The notes: a model not told the origin generated them from the sequence alone. A stretch of DNA of 55,279 nt from Pseudomonas typographi (GCF_014694385.1 NZ_JAAOCA010000040.1:1-55279), one strand, 5' to 3'. Shown: positions 1-8,815, numbered from the stretch's first letter. Translations and numbers: made by a program.

Positions 1-1353
1 CCGGAAGTGCTCAAGTACAGCGCCTGGAAGCATGCGTTGGCGAACAAGCTGGACAAGGCCTCGCAAGGGCCGACGATACCGCTGATTGCGGTGGCGTGTG
101 CGGTTTATAACTTGGAGGCGCAGATTGAGGGGATGAGGGGGGTATCGGACGAAAGTGAAGGGGGTAAATGGCGCTACCGCTCTGGAAATATGTCCGCAGT
201 AATCGATCTTAGCGCCGGATTAGGAAACTTATCCAAGGCTTTACTTGGAAATAATAAAAGCTGGATAAAACTTATAAACGAACCACACATAAAAATATCA
301 CAAATAAAATATCTGAAACCCTGGGCTGATAATTTAAGAATACAGACTGGCAACCCAAACCTTTCCTTTTTGAGAGGATTTTCCGGAATAGCTATGGGCA
401 TTACAACAGCTATCACGCTATGGGACGCCGAGCGCGCGTGGCACCAGGGAGACCATGACGTTGCCTTTGCCTACGGTATTGCAGCTACTGGAGGCGCCGC
501 TTGGACAGCTTATGCTCTCGGTATGAGCATCAATCCAGTCGTACTCATCGTAGGGGCCGCTTTATTCATCATCGGTAGCATCGTAGCGGGCTGGCTAGTA
601 GATAGCGATATTGAAACACTGCTAAAAAACGGACCGTTTGGCCAGAACCACAGGAACGCCAACGTACCCGGCAAAGCGCTGGGCTACGATCCTCGCTTCC
701 TTCACCTACGCGACCCCAGCGCTGCATATCAGCAATTACTAGGTGCCCTCGCCAAGCCCGTAATCAAGGCACAACGCTTCTCAGATTGGTGGGCGCATGC
801 ATCCGATACGCTCCGCCACCGCATATCTGTCATCGACCAGCAACGCGGACCTATAAATCGATGGGGTGAATGCAGCCGCCCGTCTGCCCAACGCTTCGAG
901 CCTTATGATTGGGTGGTCAGCGTGCATTCGCCGCTGCTATCGATGTTCGAGGAGAATTTATTCCAATTCTACGCCCGGGAAGATTTTGCCGTCCTGCATC
1001 ACAGTGGTGCATTCAACGCAGAACGTGTAGAGCGTCGAGAAATCGCAGAGCCGAAGCTAGCCGCCTACCGGCTTGACAACAGCACACTGATGTACGTGCT
1101 ACCTACGCAGTTTCCCGTTCACCCGCAAACGCCAAGGGATCGTTTTGATAAAACCATCACTCATCGCCTCAAAATATTCGGCCAGTTTCGGCTTTTCATG
1201 GACATTGAACGCTCACAGACATTAGTGCTTCCGCAACCCGGGCCCAAGGTCTGGAAGCCTTATTCATCCGAATTTCATAGCCGCCCTCCATTAAACCCCC
1301 GGGAAGGTAATGCGCCTTACTGGCATATTGAAACTTTGGAACTTGGCGCATGA
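1..1353 (+). CDS. T6SS pore-forming toxin, VasX/BTH_I2691-like, C-terminal part (5' partial)
   Basis: The frame is open to the left edge, so this is the last ~450 residues of a longer protein; the GTG at 7 is not a credible start. Two or three hydrophobic segments lie at about residues 120-145 and 155-205 (small, Gly/Ala-rich, then an Ile/Val-rich helix), followed by a polar tail containing a GPFG motif. This layout fits the membrane-inserting C-terminal half of VasX/BTH_I2691-family type VI effectors, which depolarise target membranes. The stop overlaps the next start (ATGA at 1350), so the downstream membrane protein is translationally coupled, as expected for an immunity partner. About 130-420 is visibly AT-rich compared with the flanks, suggesting acquired DNA. 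The family call rests on architecture and context and was not searched. Confidence 0.6.
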   Translation, partial: PEVLKYSAWKHALANKLDKASQGPTIPLIAVACAVYNLEAQIEGMRGVSDESEGGKWRYRSGNMSAVIDLSAGLGNLSKALLGNNKSWIKLINEPHIKISQIKYLKPWADNLRIQTGNPNLSFLRGFSGIAMGITTAITLWDAERAWHQGDHDVAFAYGIAATGGAAWTAYALGMSINPVVLIVGAALFIIGSIVAGWLVDSDIETLLKNGPFGQNHRNANVPGKALGYDPRFLHLRDPSAAYQQLLGALAKPVIKAQRFSDWWAHASDTLRHRISVIDQQRGPINRWGECSRPSAQRFEPYDWVVSVHSPLLSMFEENLFQFYAREDFAVLHHSGAFNAERVERREIAEPKLAAYRLDNSTLMYVLPTQFPVHPQTPRDRFDKTITHRLKIFGQFRLFMDIERSQTLVLPQPGPKVWKPYSSEFHSRPPLNPREGNAPYWHIETLELGA

Positions 1354-2531
1354 ACAAAGAATTTTACGGTCCCGCGGCATTTCGACCCAGTGCCATGACA
1401 GCTCTTCCTCCTTGTATGAGAGAGCGAACCACATTTTTCAACACGTCTTTGGCTTGGGGCAGCTATGCAAGAATCAACTCGACTATAGAAACTCAGAGCC
1501 AACTTGAAGAGGGTAAAGCACTCAATAGCCAAAGGAATACTGATTCGATCGAAAGGATGAAAAATAATTGCAGCGCGGACAAGTGGGTTTTTGAGAATAA
1601 AAGCAAATTTACTTATATTTTATTTATATTTAAAATGATACTCGCCACTGTATTTAGCGCACCATGGACACTGAAGATTTCGGACATTTTAGATTCCGAC
1701 GTCCTGGGTCCCGTCATTGGGAGTTTGACAATGATACTCAGCCTGGCCCTTTATTATTCACCCAGGCCCTGGGGCGTGTATTTATTGTGGGGTACATGTT
1801 TTGTTTTTACCGTGGGAATAATCGCTTGGGACCAAGGTTCACTCTGGGGTTATTGGCGAGCGCAAACGGCCTTCTGGTTAGGCACGTTCTGCCTATTCAT
1901 GGCCACCCTCGGCACAGACCTGTTGCTCTTACTTTACGCCCAAATCTATCGCCACGACGGCAGCGGCTTCAACCGCCGCGACGGCATGGTGCGCATCGGC
2001 AGGCGCTTTCGCTCGCCCTTTGTCGCCCCCTTCTATGAGTTTGACCCAGTCATGCAACTCCAAATCCTGCCCTATGGCGGGCGTGATTATGTGTTGTGGC
2101 TGCGCCACCGCTATACCAACACAAAAGTGTGTTTGGGCATGAAAATGCACAGCCTGGGCCTGGACAAAGCCAACCTCATGGCCTTCTGGGACACCCTCCA
2201 GCGTTACATGGATGTGGAGCAGCCCCTGCCAGACCTGCCCATTCTCGAACAAAGCCGCCACCTGGACCCTGTCACTGCTGCGCACGACAAGGCCACCGGC
2301 CGCCCGGAACGCTATTGGCGCGACCTGGACGTTGCCGCCTGGAAGCGTACCGAGGGGCGTAGGCTCCGCGAGCAGGTGGCGAATTATCCGTGGCAGCAAC
2401 AGCCTTGCATCCTTCAGGCAAGGATCGACCCCAACTTGAGCATTGCCGCTTACTACAGAAGCCAGGAAGCCAAGGGCATCAAGGTCACGCCCAAGAGCAA
2501 GGATTTCGCTCATTTGGAATGGCCGGCATAA
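1350..2531 (+). CDS. Membrane protein, DUF6708-like, probable immunity protein
   Basis: A 393-aa protein whose ATG overlaps the toxin stop by 4 bp. Residues 1-80 are polar. About residues 85-200 hold four hydrophobic stretches (two hairpins), and the rest is a cytoplasmic-looking domain rich in Trp, Tyr and Arg. The second half resembles DUF6708 proteins that sit beside VasX-like effectors. Position, coupling and inner-membrane topology suggest that it protects the producer from the toxin; this is inferred. The first ~500 bp are AT-rich while the 3' part returns to host composition, so the gene may be a patchwork. An ATG at 1557 is another possible start, but the overlap favours 1350. Confidence 0.6.
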   Translation: MNKEFYGPAAFRPSAMTALPPCMRERTTFFNTSLAWGSYARINSTIETQSQLEEGKALNSQRNTDSIERMKNNCSADKWVFENKSKFTYILFIFKMILATVFSAPWTLKISDILDSDVLGPVIGSLTMILSLALYYSPRPWGVYLLWGTCFVFTVGIIAWDQGSLWGYWRAQTAFWLGTFCLFMATLGTDLLLLLYAQIYRHDGSGFNRRDGMVRIGRRFRSPFVAPFYEFDPVMQLQILPYGGRDYVLWLRHRYTNTKVCLGMKMHSLGLDKANLMAFWDTLQRYMDVEQPLPDLPILEQSRHLDPVTAAHDKATGRPERYWRDLDVAAWKRTEGRRLREQVANYPWQQQPCILQARIDPNLSIAAYYRSQEAKGIKVTPKSKDFAHLEWPA

Positions 2532-2576
2532 TGACCAGTTCGCACGTTTTCGCTTACGGGAGTTACCGGGCGCACG

Positions 2577-2668
2577 TTGGCGAGCCACCGGTCCCGCAGC
2601 AGCACGCTGATGTATGCGTTGCCCAAGCAACTACCCGTTTGGCAAACGCCAAGGGATCGCTTCGACAG
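2577..2668 (+). pseudogene. Orphan fragment of the toxin C-terminal tail
   Basis: In one frame this stretch encodes a peptide that aligns with the toxin tail encoded at about 1063-1160. Both contain a run of the form STLMY-x-LP-x-Q-x-PV followed by QTPRDRFD, and the DNA is similar too. The frame has no credible start, loses similarity after about 2668, and lies just beyond the immunity gene. It is best read as the remnant of a second toxin C-terminus left by recombination or duplication at an effector-immunity locus. Confidence 0.6.
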
Positions 2669-2701
2669 AAGTACGACTGAGGGAGCCAACATGATCGTTG
2701 C

Positions 2702-2785
2702 ATGCAACTGCCCTATATGCAGTTGGAGGCCTTCGAAGCAGTCAGCGATAATCCATCGGCCAAGCTGTCGGCCGTGATCAACTAA
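2702..2785 (+). other. Short open frame of unknown status after the toxin remnant
   Basis: ATG at 2702 opens a 27-codon frame ending in TAA at 2783, with acidic and hydrophobic residues and normal-looking codon use. It may be the last codons of a lost gene or a chance frame; nothing identifies it. The following stretch to about 3110 shows no convincing gene on either strand. Confidence 0.2.
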
Positions 2786-3110
2786 AAGGCAAAACTCAGT
2801 GGCCTCAGTGGCCAGAGCCATGATGAGTTACGCCACTTCCCGGGACACGATCGGAGGGTGCGCGGGAGCCCAGAACGGAGTTTCCGGGTGGATCAATGCC
2901 CATGCCCCAGTTGGTCGCGTAACGGCGTTGCAAAGGCGCCACCGCCTCCGTTTTGGGAAGCAATGGCGGCAACGGATGAGGCATCGGTGGCCCGTGGCCC
3001 ACAGCGGCTACCCCGGTGAAACGGCAGCCCCCGCCGAAGGTTTCTCAAGCTGCAAGCCGTTGAATGGCGCCGCCGCGCAAGCTTACCGCTTGCGGCCCAC
3101 GGCCGCTCTC

Positions 3111-3134
3111 CGCTATATACTCGCCACTACAACG
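3111..3134 (+). promoter_or_regulatory. ModE-like operator upstream of modA
   Basis: CGCTATATA, six bases, then ACTACAACG. The left half matches the half-site of the ModE consensus (CGCTATATA-N6-TATATAACG) exactly and the right half at 6 of 9 positions. It lies about 28 bp before the modA start, where a molybdate-dependent repressor would act. No modE gene is in the window. Confidence 0.35.
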
Positions 3135-3161
3135 ACTTCCCCCACCGCAAGGAGCTTTCGC

Positions 3162-3914
3162 ATGACCGCTTTTACCCCTCGCCTGGCCGCCTTGGCGCTG
3201 CTGACCCTGGCCTTCGGCGCCCAGGCCGATGAAGTACAGGTGGCGGTAGCCTCCAACTTCACCGCGCCCATTCAGGCCATCGCTGAAAGCTTCGAAAAAG
3301 ACACCGGTCACAAATTGGTCGCCGCTTACGGCGCCACCGGCCAGTTCTACACTCAGATCAAGAACGGTGCACCCTTCGAGGTGTTCCTCGCCGCCGATGA
3401 CACCACCCCGGCCAAGTTGGAGCAAGAAGGCGACATCATGCCCGGTTCGCGCTTCACCTACGCCGTCGGCACACTGGCATTGTGGTCGGCCAAGCCCGGT
3501 TACGTCGACGCCAAGGGCGACGTGCTCAAGGGCAATGACTACCAGCACCTGTCGATAGCCAACCCCAAGGCGGCCCCCTACGGCCTTGCCGCGACCCAAG
3601 CCCTGGACAAACTGGGGCTTACCGAGCAGGTCAAGGGCAAGATCGTCGAAGGGCAGAACATCTCGCAGGCCTATCAGTTCGTGTCGACCGGCAACGCCGA
3701 GCTGGGCTTCGTCGCGCTGTCGCAAATCTACAAGGATGGCAAGGTCACCAGCGGCTCGGCCTGGATCGTCCCGGCGAACCTTTACGCGCCCATCAAACAG
3801 GATGCGGTGTTATTGAACAAGGGCAAGGACAACGCCGCGGCCAAAGCATTGGTGGCTTACCTCAAGGGCCCGAAAGCCGCGGCGATCATCAAGTCGTTCG
3901 GTTATGAGCTCTGA
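3162..3914 (+). CDS. modA: Molybdate ABC transporter, periplasmic binding protein ModA
   Basis: A 250-aa secreted protein. Residues 1-22 form a signal peptide ending in an A-Q-A cleavage site, and the mature part has the bacterial solute-binding fold: the VAVASNF start, the GATGQFYTQI oxyanion-binding segment and a late QAYQFVSTGNAELGFVALSQ stretch. It delivers molybdate, and probably tungstate, to ModBC for molybdenum-cofactor synthesis. The ATG at 3162 has an AAGGAG ribosome site eight bases upstream; the longer open frame to 2799 has no such site and would mask the signal peptide. First gene of modABC; its stop overlaps the modB start by 1 bp. Confidence 0.95.
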   Translation: MTAFTPRLAALALLTLAFGAQADEVQVAVASNFTAPIQAIAESFEKDTGHKLVAAYGATGQFYTQIKNGAPFEVFLAADDTTPAKLEQEGDIMPGSRFTYAVGTLALWSAKPGYVDAKGDVLKGNDYQHLSIANPKAAPYGLAATQALDKLGLTEQVKGKIVEGQNISQAYQFVSTGNAELGFVALSQIYKDGKVTSGSAWIVPANLYAPIKQDAVLLNKGKDNAAAKALVAYLKGPKAAAIIKSFGYEL

Positions 3915-4594
3915 TGCCACTAGGCAGCGGTGACCTGGCGGCAATCCGCCTGACCCTGGAGCTGGCCAGCCTCACCACCGTGTTGCTGCTGATACTCGGC
4001 ACGCCGCTGGCCTGGTGGCTGGCCCAGACCCGTTCGCGCCTGCGTGGGGTAGTGGGTGCATTGGTGGCGTTGCCACTGGTGCTGCCGCCCACGGTGATCG
4101 GTTTTTACCTGCTGCTGGTGCTGGGCCCGCACGGCTGGGTGGGCCAAGCCACCCAAGCGCTGGGGTTGGGCACGGTGGTGTTCAGCTTTGCCGGGTTGGT
4201 GGCAGGGTCGGTGATCTACTCGCTGCCATTCGTGGTGCAGCCGCTGCAAAATGCCTTCAGCGCCATCGGCCCGCGCCCGCTGGAAGTGGCCGCGACCCTG
4301 CGCGCCTCACCGCTGGACTGCTTTTTTACGGTGGTGCTGCCATTGGCGCGGCCGGGGTTTGTTACCGCCGCCATCCTGGGCTTCGCCCACACCGTGGGTG
4401 AATTCGGCGTGGTGCTGATGATCGGCGGCAACATACCGGGCAAAACCCGGGTGGTGTCGGTGCAAATCTTCGACCATGTCGAGGCCCTAGAATATGCCCA
4501 GGCCCATTGGCTGGCGGGCGCGATGGTGGCGTTTTCCTTTTTGGTCTTGCTCGCACTGTATTCCAGCCGCGGGCACAAACAGGTGTGGGGTTGA
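3914..4594 (+). CDS. modB: Molybdate ABC transporter permease ModB
   Basis: A 226-aa inner-membrane protein with about five transmembrane helices. It carries the permease coupling motif near residue 115-150 (EVAATLRASPLDCFFTV followed by PLARPGF), which docks on the ATPase. It forms the channel of the molybdate importer as a homodimer. Its start overlaps modA by 1 bp and modC follows after 2 bp, so the three are one operon. Length is normal for the family. Confidence 0.94.
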   Translation: MPLGSGDLAAIRLTLELASLTTVLLLILGTPLAWWLAQTRSRLRGVVGALVALPLVLPPTVIGFYLLLVLGPHGWVGQATQALGLGTVVFSFAGLVAGSVIYSLPFVVQPLQNAFSAIGPRPLEVAATLRASPLDCFFTVVLPLARPGFVTAAILGFAHTVGEFGVVLMIGGNIPGKTRVVSVQIFDHVEALEYAQAHWLAGAMVAFSFLVLLALYSSRGHKQVWG

Positions 4595-4596
4595 CC

Positions 4597-5685
4597 GTGG
4601 CGCTGCCCATCAAGGCGCGAATCGCGCTGTCGCGCGAGCGTTTTCACCTGGAGGTGAACCTGGCGTTGCCCGGTAATGGCATCAGCGCGTTGTTCGGCCC
4701 CTCCGGCTCGGGAAAAACCACCCTGCTGCGCTGCCTGGCGGGGCTTGAACGCGCCACGCAGGCCTATATCGAGGTGGCTGGGGAAGTCTGGCAAGACACC
4801 GCCCAGGGGGTGTTCCTGCCCCCCCACCGGCGTGCGCTGGGGTATGTATTCCAGGAGGCGAGCCTGTTCCCGCATTTATCCGTGCGTGGCAACCTCGACT
4901 ATGGCATGCGCCGGGTCGCGCTGGCGCAACGGCGGATCACGCCAGTGGCCGTGTGCGCGATGCTGGGCATTGAAGCGTTGCTCGACCGCGCACCGCAACA
5001 TCTTTCCGGCGGCGAGCGCCAGCGGGTGGGCATCGCCCGCGCGTTGCTGACCAGCCCGCGGTTGCTGCTGATGGACGAGCCGTTGGCGGCGCTCGACAGC
5101 GCCCTCAAGCAAGAGATCCTGCCGTACCTGGAACGGCTGCGCGATGAACTGGACATCCCCCTGGTGTATGTCAGCCATGCCCAGGACGAAGTCGCGCGGC
5201 TGGCCGACCACCTGGCCGTGCTCGACCACGGCGAGCTTGTCGCCAGCGGCCCGATCGGCGAAACCCTGGCGCGCCTGGACCTGCCACTGGCCCACAGCCA
5301 AGACGCCGGGGTGGTCGTACGGGCCCAGGTGCAACACTTCGATGCGCACTACCAGCTGCTGAGCCTGGTATTGCCCGATGGCCTGACGCCGCTGCGCATC
5401 GCCCAGCCACAGCGCCCGCATGGCAGTTGGTTGCGGGTGAAGATCCTGGCCCGCGACGTTAGCCTGAGCCACCAGCACGAGAGCCAGAGCAGCATCCTGA
5501 ACCGGCTACCGGCGCAGGTGCGCGAACTGGTCCCGGCGGACAACCCGGCCCATGTACTGGTGAGCCTGGCGTGCGCCGGCACCGTGCTGCTCGCGCGCAT
5601 TACGCGTTATTCGGCTGACCACTTGGGGTTGGCACCGGGGCAACAGGTGTGGGCCCAGATCAAGGCGGTGGCGTTGCTGGCCTGA
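4597..5685 (+). CDS. modC: Molybdate ABC transporter ATP-binding protein ModC
   Basis: A 362-aa ATPase that powers ModAB. Walker A (GPSGSGKTT) lies at about residues 34-42, the Q-loop in GYVFQEASLFPH, the LSGGERQR signature at about 136, Walker B LLLMDEP at about 157, and a conserved His in VSHAQDE. A C-terminal TOBE/Mop domain (about 295-360) binds oxyanion and identifies ModC. The GTG at 4597, two bases after the modB stop, is preferred because it gives the usual N-terminus; the open frame extends back to 4507 inside modB. Confidence 0.93.
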   Translation: MALPIKARIALSRERFHLEVNLALPGNGISALFGPSGSGKTTLLRCLAGLERATQAYIEVAGEVWQDTAQGVFLPPHRRALGYVFQEASLFPHLSVRGNLDYGMRRVALAQRRITPVAVCAMLGIEALLDRAPQHLSGGERQRVGIARALLTSPRLLLMDEPLAALDSALKQEILPYLERLRDELDIPLVYVSHAQDEVARLADHLAVLDHGELVASGPIGETLARLDLPLAHSQDAGVVVRAQVQHFDAHYQLLSLVLPDGLTPLRIAQPQRPHGSWLRVKILARDVSLSHQHESQSSILNRLPAQVRELVPADNPAHVLVSLACAGTVLLARITRYSADHLGLAPGQQVWAQIKAVALLA

Positions 5686-5744
5686 CCGGCCGGGCCGCAC
5701 CATCGGCCCAGCGGGCGAAACTTTCGGCGAAAGCCCTGAGTCGG

Positions 5745-5767
5745 ACCCTGTAAGACTTTTACAGGGT
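5745..5767. promoter_or_regulatory. Perfect 9-bp inverted repeat before the ybhP start
   Basis: ACCCTGTAA and TTACAGGGT are separated by five bases and end 12 bases before the ATG at 5779. A smaller hairpin (CTTTCG-G-CGAAAG) lies at 5721-5733. It could be an operator for a dimeric regulator or an mRNA hairpin over the ribosome site. There is no T-run, so it is not a standard terminator for modC. Confidence 0.4.
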
Positions 5768-5778
5768 TGCGAGCGAGC

Positions 5779-6591
5779 ATGCCGATAGAGCTACAGCGCC
5801 CGCCGACGGCGCCCATCACTACCGCGCAAGCACTGCCCGAGCAGGCGCCTGCGGTGCACCGCCTGACGGTGCTGACGGTGAATACACACAAGGGGTTCAG
5901 TGCGCTGAACCGCCGCTTCGTGCTGCCCGAGCTGCGCGATGCCGTGCGCACCGTCGGCGCCGATGTGGTGTTCCTGCAAGAGGTGCTCGGCATCCACCGC
6001 GGCCATGGCCAACGCTACAAGAACTGGTCAGACGTACCGCAGTACGAATTCCTCGCCGACAGCATGTGGCCGGTGTTCGCCTATGGGCGCAACGCGGTGT
6101 ACCCGGAAGGTGATCACGGTAACGCGCTGTTGTCGAAATTCCCGATCTTGCGCCATGAGAACCTTGACGTCAGCGTGACCGGCCACGAGGAACGCGGCCT
6201 GTTGCATTCAGTGTTGGCCGTGCCCGGGCACGGCGAGGTGCATACGGTGTGCGTGCACCTGGGCCTTCGCGAAGCGCAACGCCACCAGCAACTGTTACTG
6301 CTGTGCCGCCTGTTGGAAACCCTGGACCCCGCCGCGCCGGTGATCGTCGCTGGGGACTTCAACGATTGGCGCCTGCGGGCCGATGCGGTACTCACAGGGT
6401 GCGGCCTGCAGGAAGCGTTCGTACAGGCCTATGGCGCCCCGGCACGTAGCTTTCCGGCGCGCTGGCCGCTGCTGCGGTTGGACCGGGTGTACCTGCGCAA
6501 TGCCCAGGCACAGGCGCCCAACGCGTTATCGCGCAAGCCTTGGTCGCATTTATCCGACCATGTGCCATTGGCCGTGGAGGTACAGTTGTGA
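5779..6591 (+). CDS. Endonuclease/exonuclease/phosphatase-family protein, YbhP-like
   Basis: A 270-aa protein of the EEP superfamily (metal-dependent phosphodiesterases). Motifs in order: VNTHKG, the metal-binding Glu in FLQEV, GNALLSK, VHLGL, the AGDFNDW active-site block and the C-terminal SDHVPL. It starts the same three-gene set known as ybhP-clsB-ybhN in E. coli, so a role in phospholipid or phosphodiester turnover is likely, though the substrate is unknown. An in-frame TTG at 5767 is possible but lies inside the hairpin. The stop overlaps the next start. Confidence 0.85.
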   Translation: MPIELQRPPTAPITTAQALPEQAPAVHRLTVLTVNTHKGFSALNRRFVLPELRDAVRTVGADVVFLQEVLGIHRGHGQRYKNWSDVPQYEFLADSMWPVFAYGRNAVYPEGDHGNALLSKFPILRHENLDVSVTGHEERGLLHSVLAVPGHGEVHTVCVHLGLREAQRHQQLLLLCRLLETLDPAAPVIVAGDFNDWRLRADAVLTGCGLQEAFVQAYGAPARSFPARWPLLRLDRVYLRNAQAQAPNALSRKPWSHLSDHVPLAVEVQL

Positions 6592-7820
6592 ACCTGCACT
6601 GGTCCGATGGCAACCTCATCGAGTTATTGATCAACGGCGATGATTTTTTCCCGCGGGTGTTCGCCGCCATTGAAGCCGCCCGCGAAGAAGTGCTGGTGGA
6701 AACGTTCATTTTCCGCGATGACGCGGTAGGCTGCGCGCTGCAGGCAGCGCTGATCACAGCCGCCCAGCGCGGTGTATATGTGGAGGTATTGGTCGACGGC
6801 TATGGCAGCGATGACCTATCGGCCACAGTCATTAGCGCCCTGGCCGAAGCCGGGGTGAAGCTACTGGCCTTCGACCCCAGGCGCCGCTTGCTGGGCATGC
6901 GCACGAACCTGTTTCGGCGCTTGCACCGTAAAATCGTGGTGGTTGATGGCCAAGTGGGTTTTGTCGGCGGTATCAACTTTTGTGCCGACCATGTGGCTGA
7001 TTATGGCCCGATGGCCAAGCAGGATTACGCCGTACAGGTGCGTGGCGCCATCGTTACCGCGCTGCGCCAGGCGACGCTTAAACTGATGGATGAAACGCGC
7101 CATGCACCCCGCTTGGCCCCGCCCTCGCCGGCGTGTGACGTACCCCTGCAGCCGGACAGCACCGCGGCGCGCATTGCCTTGGCGCTGCGCGACAACCAAG
7201 CGCACCGCGACGACATCGAAGAGCAATACCTCACCGCCATCGAGCACGCACGGGAGCGTATCGTCATCGCCAATGCGTATTTTTTCCCAAGTTACCAGCT
7301 ATTACGTGCACTGCGCGATGCCGCGCGCCGTGGGGTGCAAGTCACCCTGCTGTTGCAGGGCGTGCCCGATATGCCGCTGGTACGGCTGTGCTCACGCTTG
7401 CTGTACAACTATCTGCTCAACGATGGCGTGACCGTGCGTGAGTACACAGAGCGGCCGTTGCATGCCAAGGTCGCCTTGGTCGACCACCATTGGGCCACCG
7501 TGGGCTCAAGCAATCTCGACCCCCTAAGCCTGTCGTTGAACCTGGAGGCCAACCTGTTCATCGACGACCACGCCTTCAATCAGCGGCTGCATGAACACCT
7601 GCACGCCTTGATCGAGCAGCACAGCAAAGCCGTCACCTTGCAGCGGGTACTGCGTGGCTATTGGTGGCGGGCACCGTTGATCTTCTTGTGCTTTCACTTT
7701 TTAAGGCACTTCCCGGCGTGGATCGGCCTGCTCCCGGCCCACTCCCCCCACCTCAAGCCCTGGACCACCGTGCAAGAGCAGCCTAACCAAGACGGGCTGT
7801 CATCGGGGAACAGCTTATGA
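6588..7820 (+). CDS. clsB: Cardiolipin synthase B
   Basis: A 410-aa phospholipase-D-superfamily enzyme that makes cardiolipin from phosphatidylglycerol and another phospholipid at the inner membrane. Two HKD motifs are present: LHRKIVVVDGQVGFVGG near residue 112 and LHAKVALVDHHWATVGSSN near residue 290. Length matches E. coli ClsB (413 aa), and there are no N-terminal membrane helices, which separates it from ClsA. The GTG at 6588 overlaps the ybhP stop (GTGA). The open frame extends upstream to 6540, but the overlap start is favoured. Confidence 0.92.
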   Translation: MNLHWSDGNLIELLINGDDFFPRVFAAIEAAREEVLVETFIFRDDAVGCALQAALITAAQRGVYVEVLVDGYGSDDLSATVISALAEAGVKLLAFDPRRRLLGMRTNLFRRLHRKIVVVDGQVGFVGGINFCADHVADYGPMAKQDYAVQVRGAIVTALRQATLKLMDETRHAPRLAPPSPACDVPLQPDSTAARIALALRDNQAHRDDIEEQYLTAIEHARERIVIANAYFFPSYQLLRALRDAARRGVQVTLLLQGVPDMPLVRLCSRLLYNYLLNDGVTVREYTERPLHAKVALVDHHWATVGSSNLDPLSLSLNLEANLFIDDHAFNQRLHEHLHALIEQHSKAVTLQRVLRGYWWRAPLIFLCFHFLRHFPAWIGLLPAHSPHLKPWTTVQEQPNQDGLSSGNSL

Positions 7821-8815
7821 GCGAAAAATCGTCGAAACGCTGGGCATGGGTGCGGCGGATACTCAACTGGGCGTGCTTTATCTTGGTTCCGGTATTTCTT
7901 TACATGCTATTGCACAACATGGATTGGGCAGAAGTGTGGCACGGGCTGCGCCGGTACCGCTGGGTCACCCTGGCGTTGGGCGCAGCCATCGCGTTGGCCA
8001 GCTATGGGGTATTCAGCGCATTCGACCTGATCGGTAAACGCTACACCGGCCACAGCGTGCCCAACAGCCAAGTGCTGCAAATCGCGTTCGTATGCTATGC
8101 GTTCAACCTCAACCTGAGTTCATGGATCGGCGGCATCGCCCTGCGCTATCGGCTCTATGGCAAGCGCGGGGTCAAGGTGTCGACCGTGACCCGCATCCTC
8201 AGCCTCGGGCTGGTCACCAATTGGAGCGGTTATCTATTGCTCGGCGGCGCGCTCTTCGCGCTGGGTTTGCCACCGCTGCCCGCCAGCGTTGAGCTCGGCA
8301 GCGTCGGGTTGCGCCTGATCGGCGCGGCCATGCTGGTCACGGTGGTGGCGTACCTGCTGGCGTGCGGCTATTCGAAAAAGCGTAGCTGGCGCGTGAAGGG
8401 CCACGACATCAACCTGCCCAGTTTCTCAATGGCACTGGTGCAAGTGACCGGCGGCATGCTGAACTGGGCGCTGATGGGCGGCCTGATGTACCTGCTGTTG
8501 CCGCAGGGCGTCAGTTACCCCAGCGTGCTGGCGATTTTGCTGATCAGCAGCATCGCCGGGGTGATCGCACACATTCCGGCCGGTTTGGGCGTGCTCGAAG
8601 CCGTGTTCATCACGCTGCTGCATGGCCAGTATGGCAAGGGCGCACTGCTGGCGGCGTTGATTGCCTATCGGGCGCTGTACTTCTTGCTACCGCTGGCGAT
8701 CGCCTGTATCGGCTACCTGCTGCTGGAGCGCCGCGCCCTGGCCCAGGCCCTACCAAGCCATCCCGAAACGCAGCCGCCACCGGCCGAGCAGCAAGAGCAG
8801 CAGCGCCCGGTGTAA
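7817..8815 (+). CDS. YbhN-like UPF0104/LPG-synthase-type membrane protein
   Basis: A 332-aa polytopic membrane protein with about eight helices, related to the membrane half of lysylphosphatidylglycerol synthase/flippases. The conserved block RILSLGLVTNWSGYLLLGG and the late HIPAGLGVLEAVFI are family hallmarks. Its ATG overlaps the clsB stop (ATGA). Synteny with E. coli ybhP-clsB-ybhN suggests it helps ClsB, perhaps by moving or presenting lipids. The C-terminal tail is polar and rich in Gln and Pro. Confidence 0.87.
   Translation: MSEKSSKRWAWVRRILNWACFILVPVFLYMLLHNMDWAEVWHGLRRYRWVTLALGAAIALASYGVFSAFDLIGKRYTGHSVPNSQVLQIAFVCYAFNLNLSSWIGGIALRYRLYGKRGVKVSTVTRILSLGLVTNWSGYLLLGGALFALGLPPLPASVELGSVGLRLIGAAMLVTVVAYLLACGYSKKRSWRVKGHDINLPSFSMALVQVTGGMLNWALMGGLMYLLLPQGVSYPSVLAILLISSIAGVIAHIPAGLGVLEAVFITLLHGQYGKGALLAALIAYRALYFLLPLAIACIGYLLLERRALAQALPSHPETQPPPAEQQEQQRPV

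Noticed and set aside
1929..2630. Long minus-strand frame antisense to the immunity gene
   Set aside because: It is a shadow of a GC-rich coding region, with no ribosome site and low-complexity His/Val/Ala composition.
2799..3161. N-terminal extension of modA (about 121 residues)
   Set aside because: It would bury the signal peptide, has no ribosome site, and its sequence is not protein-like; the ATG at 3162 has a good AAGGAG site.
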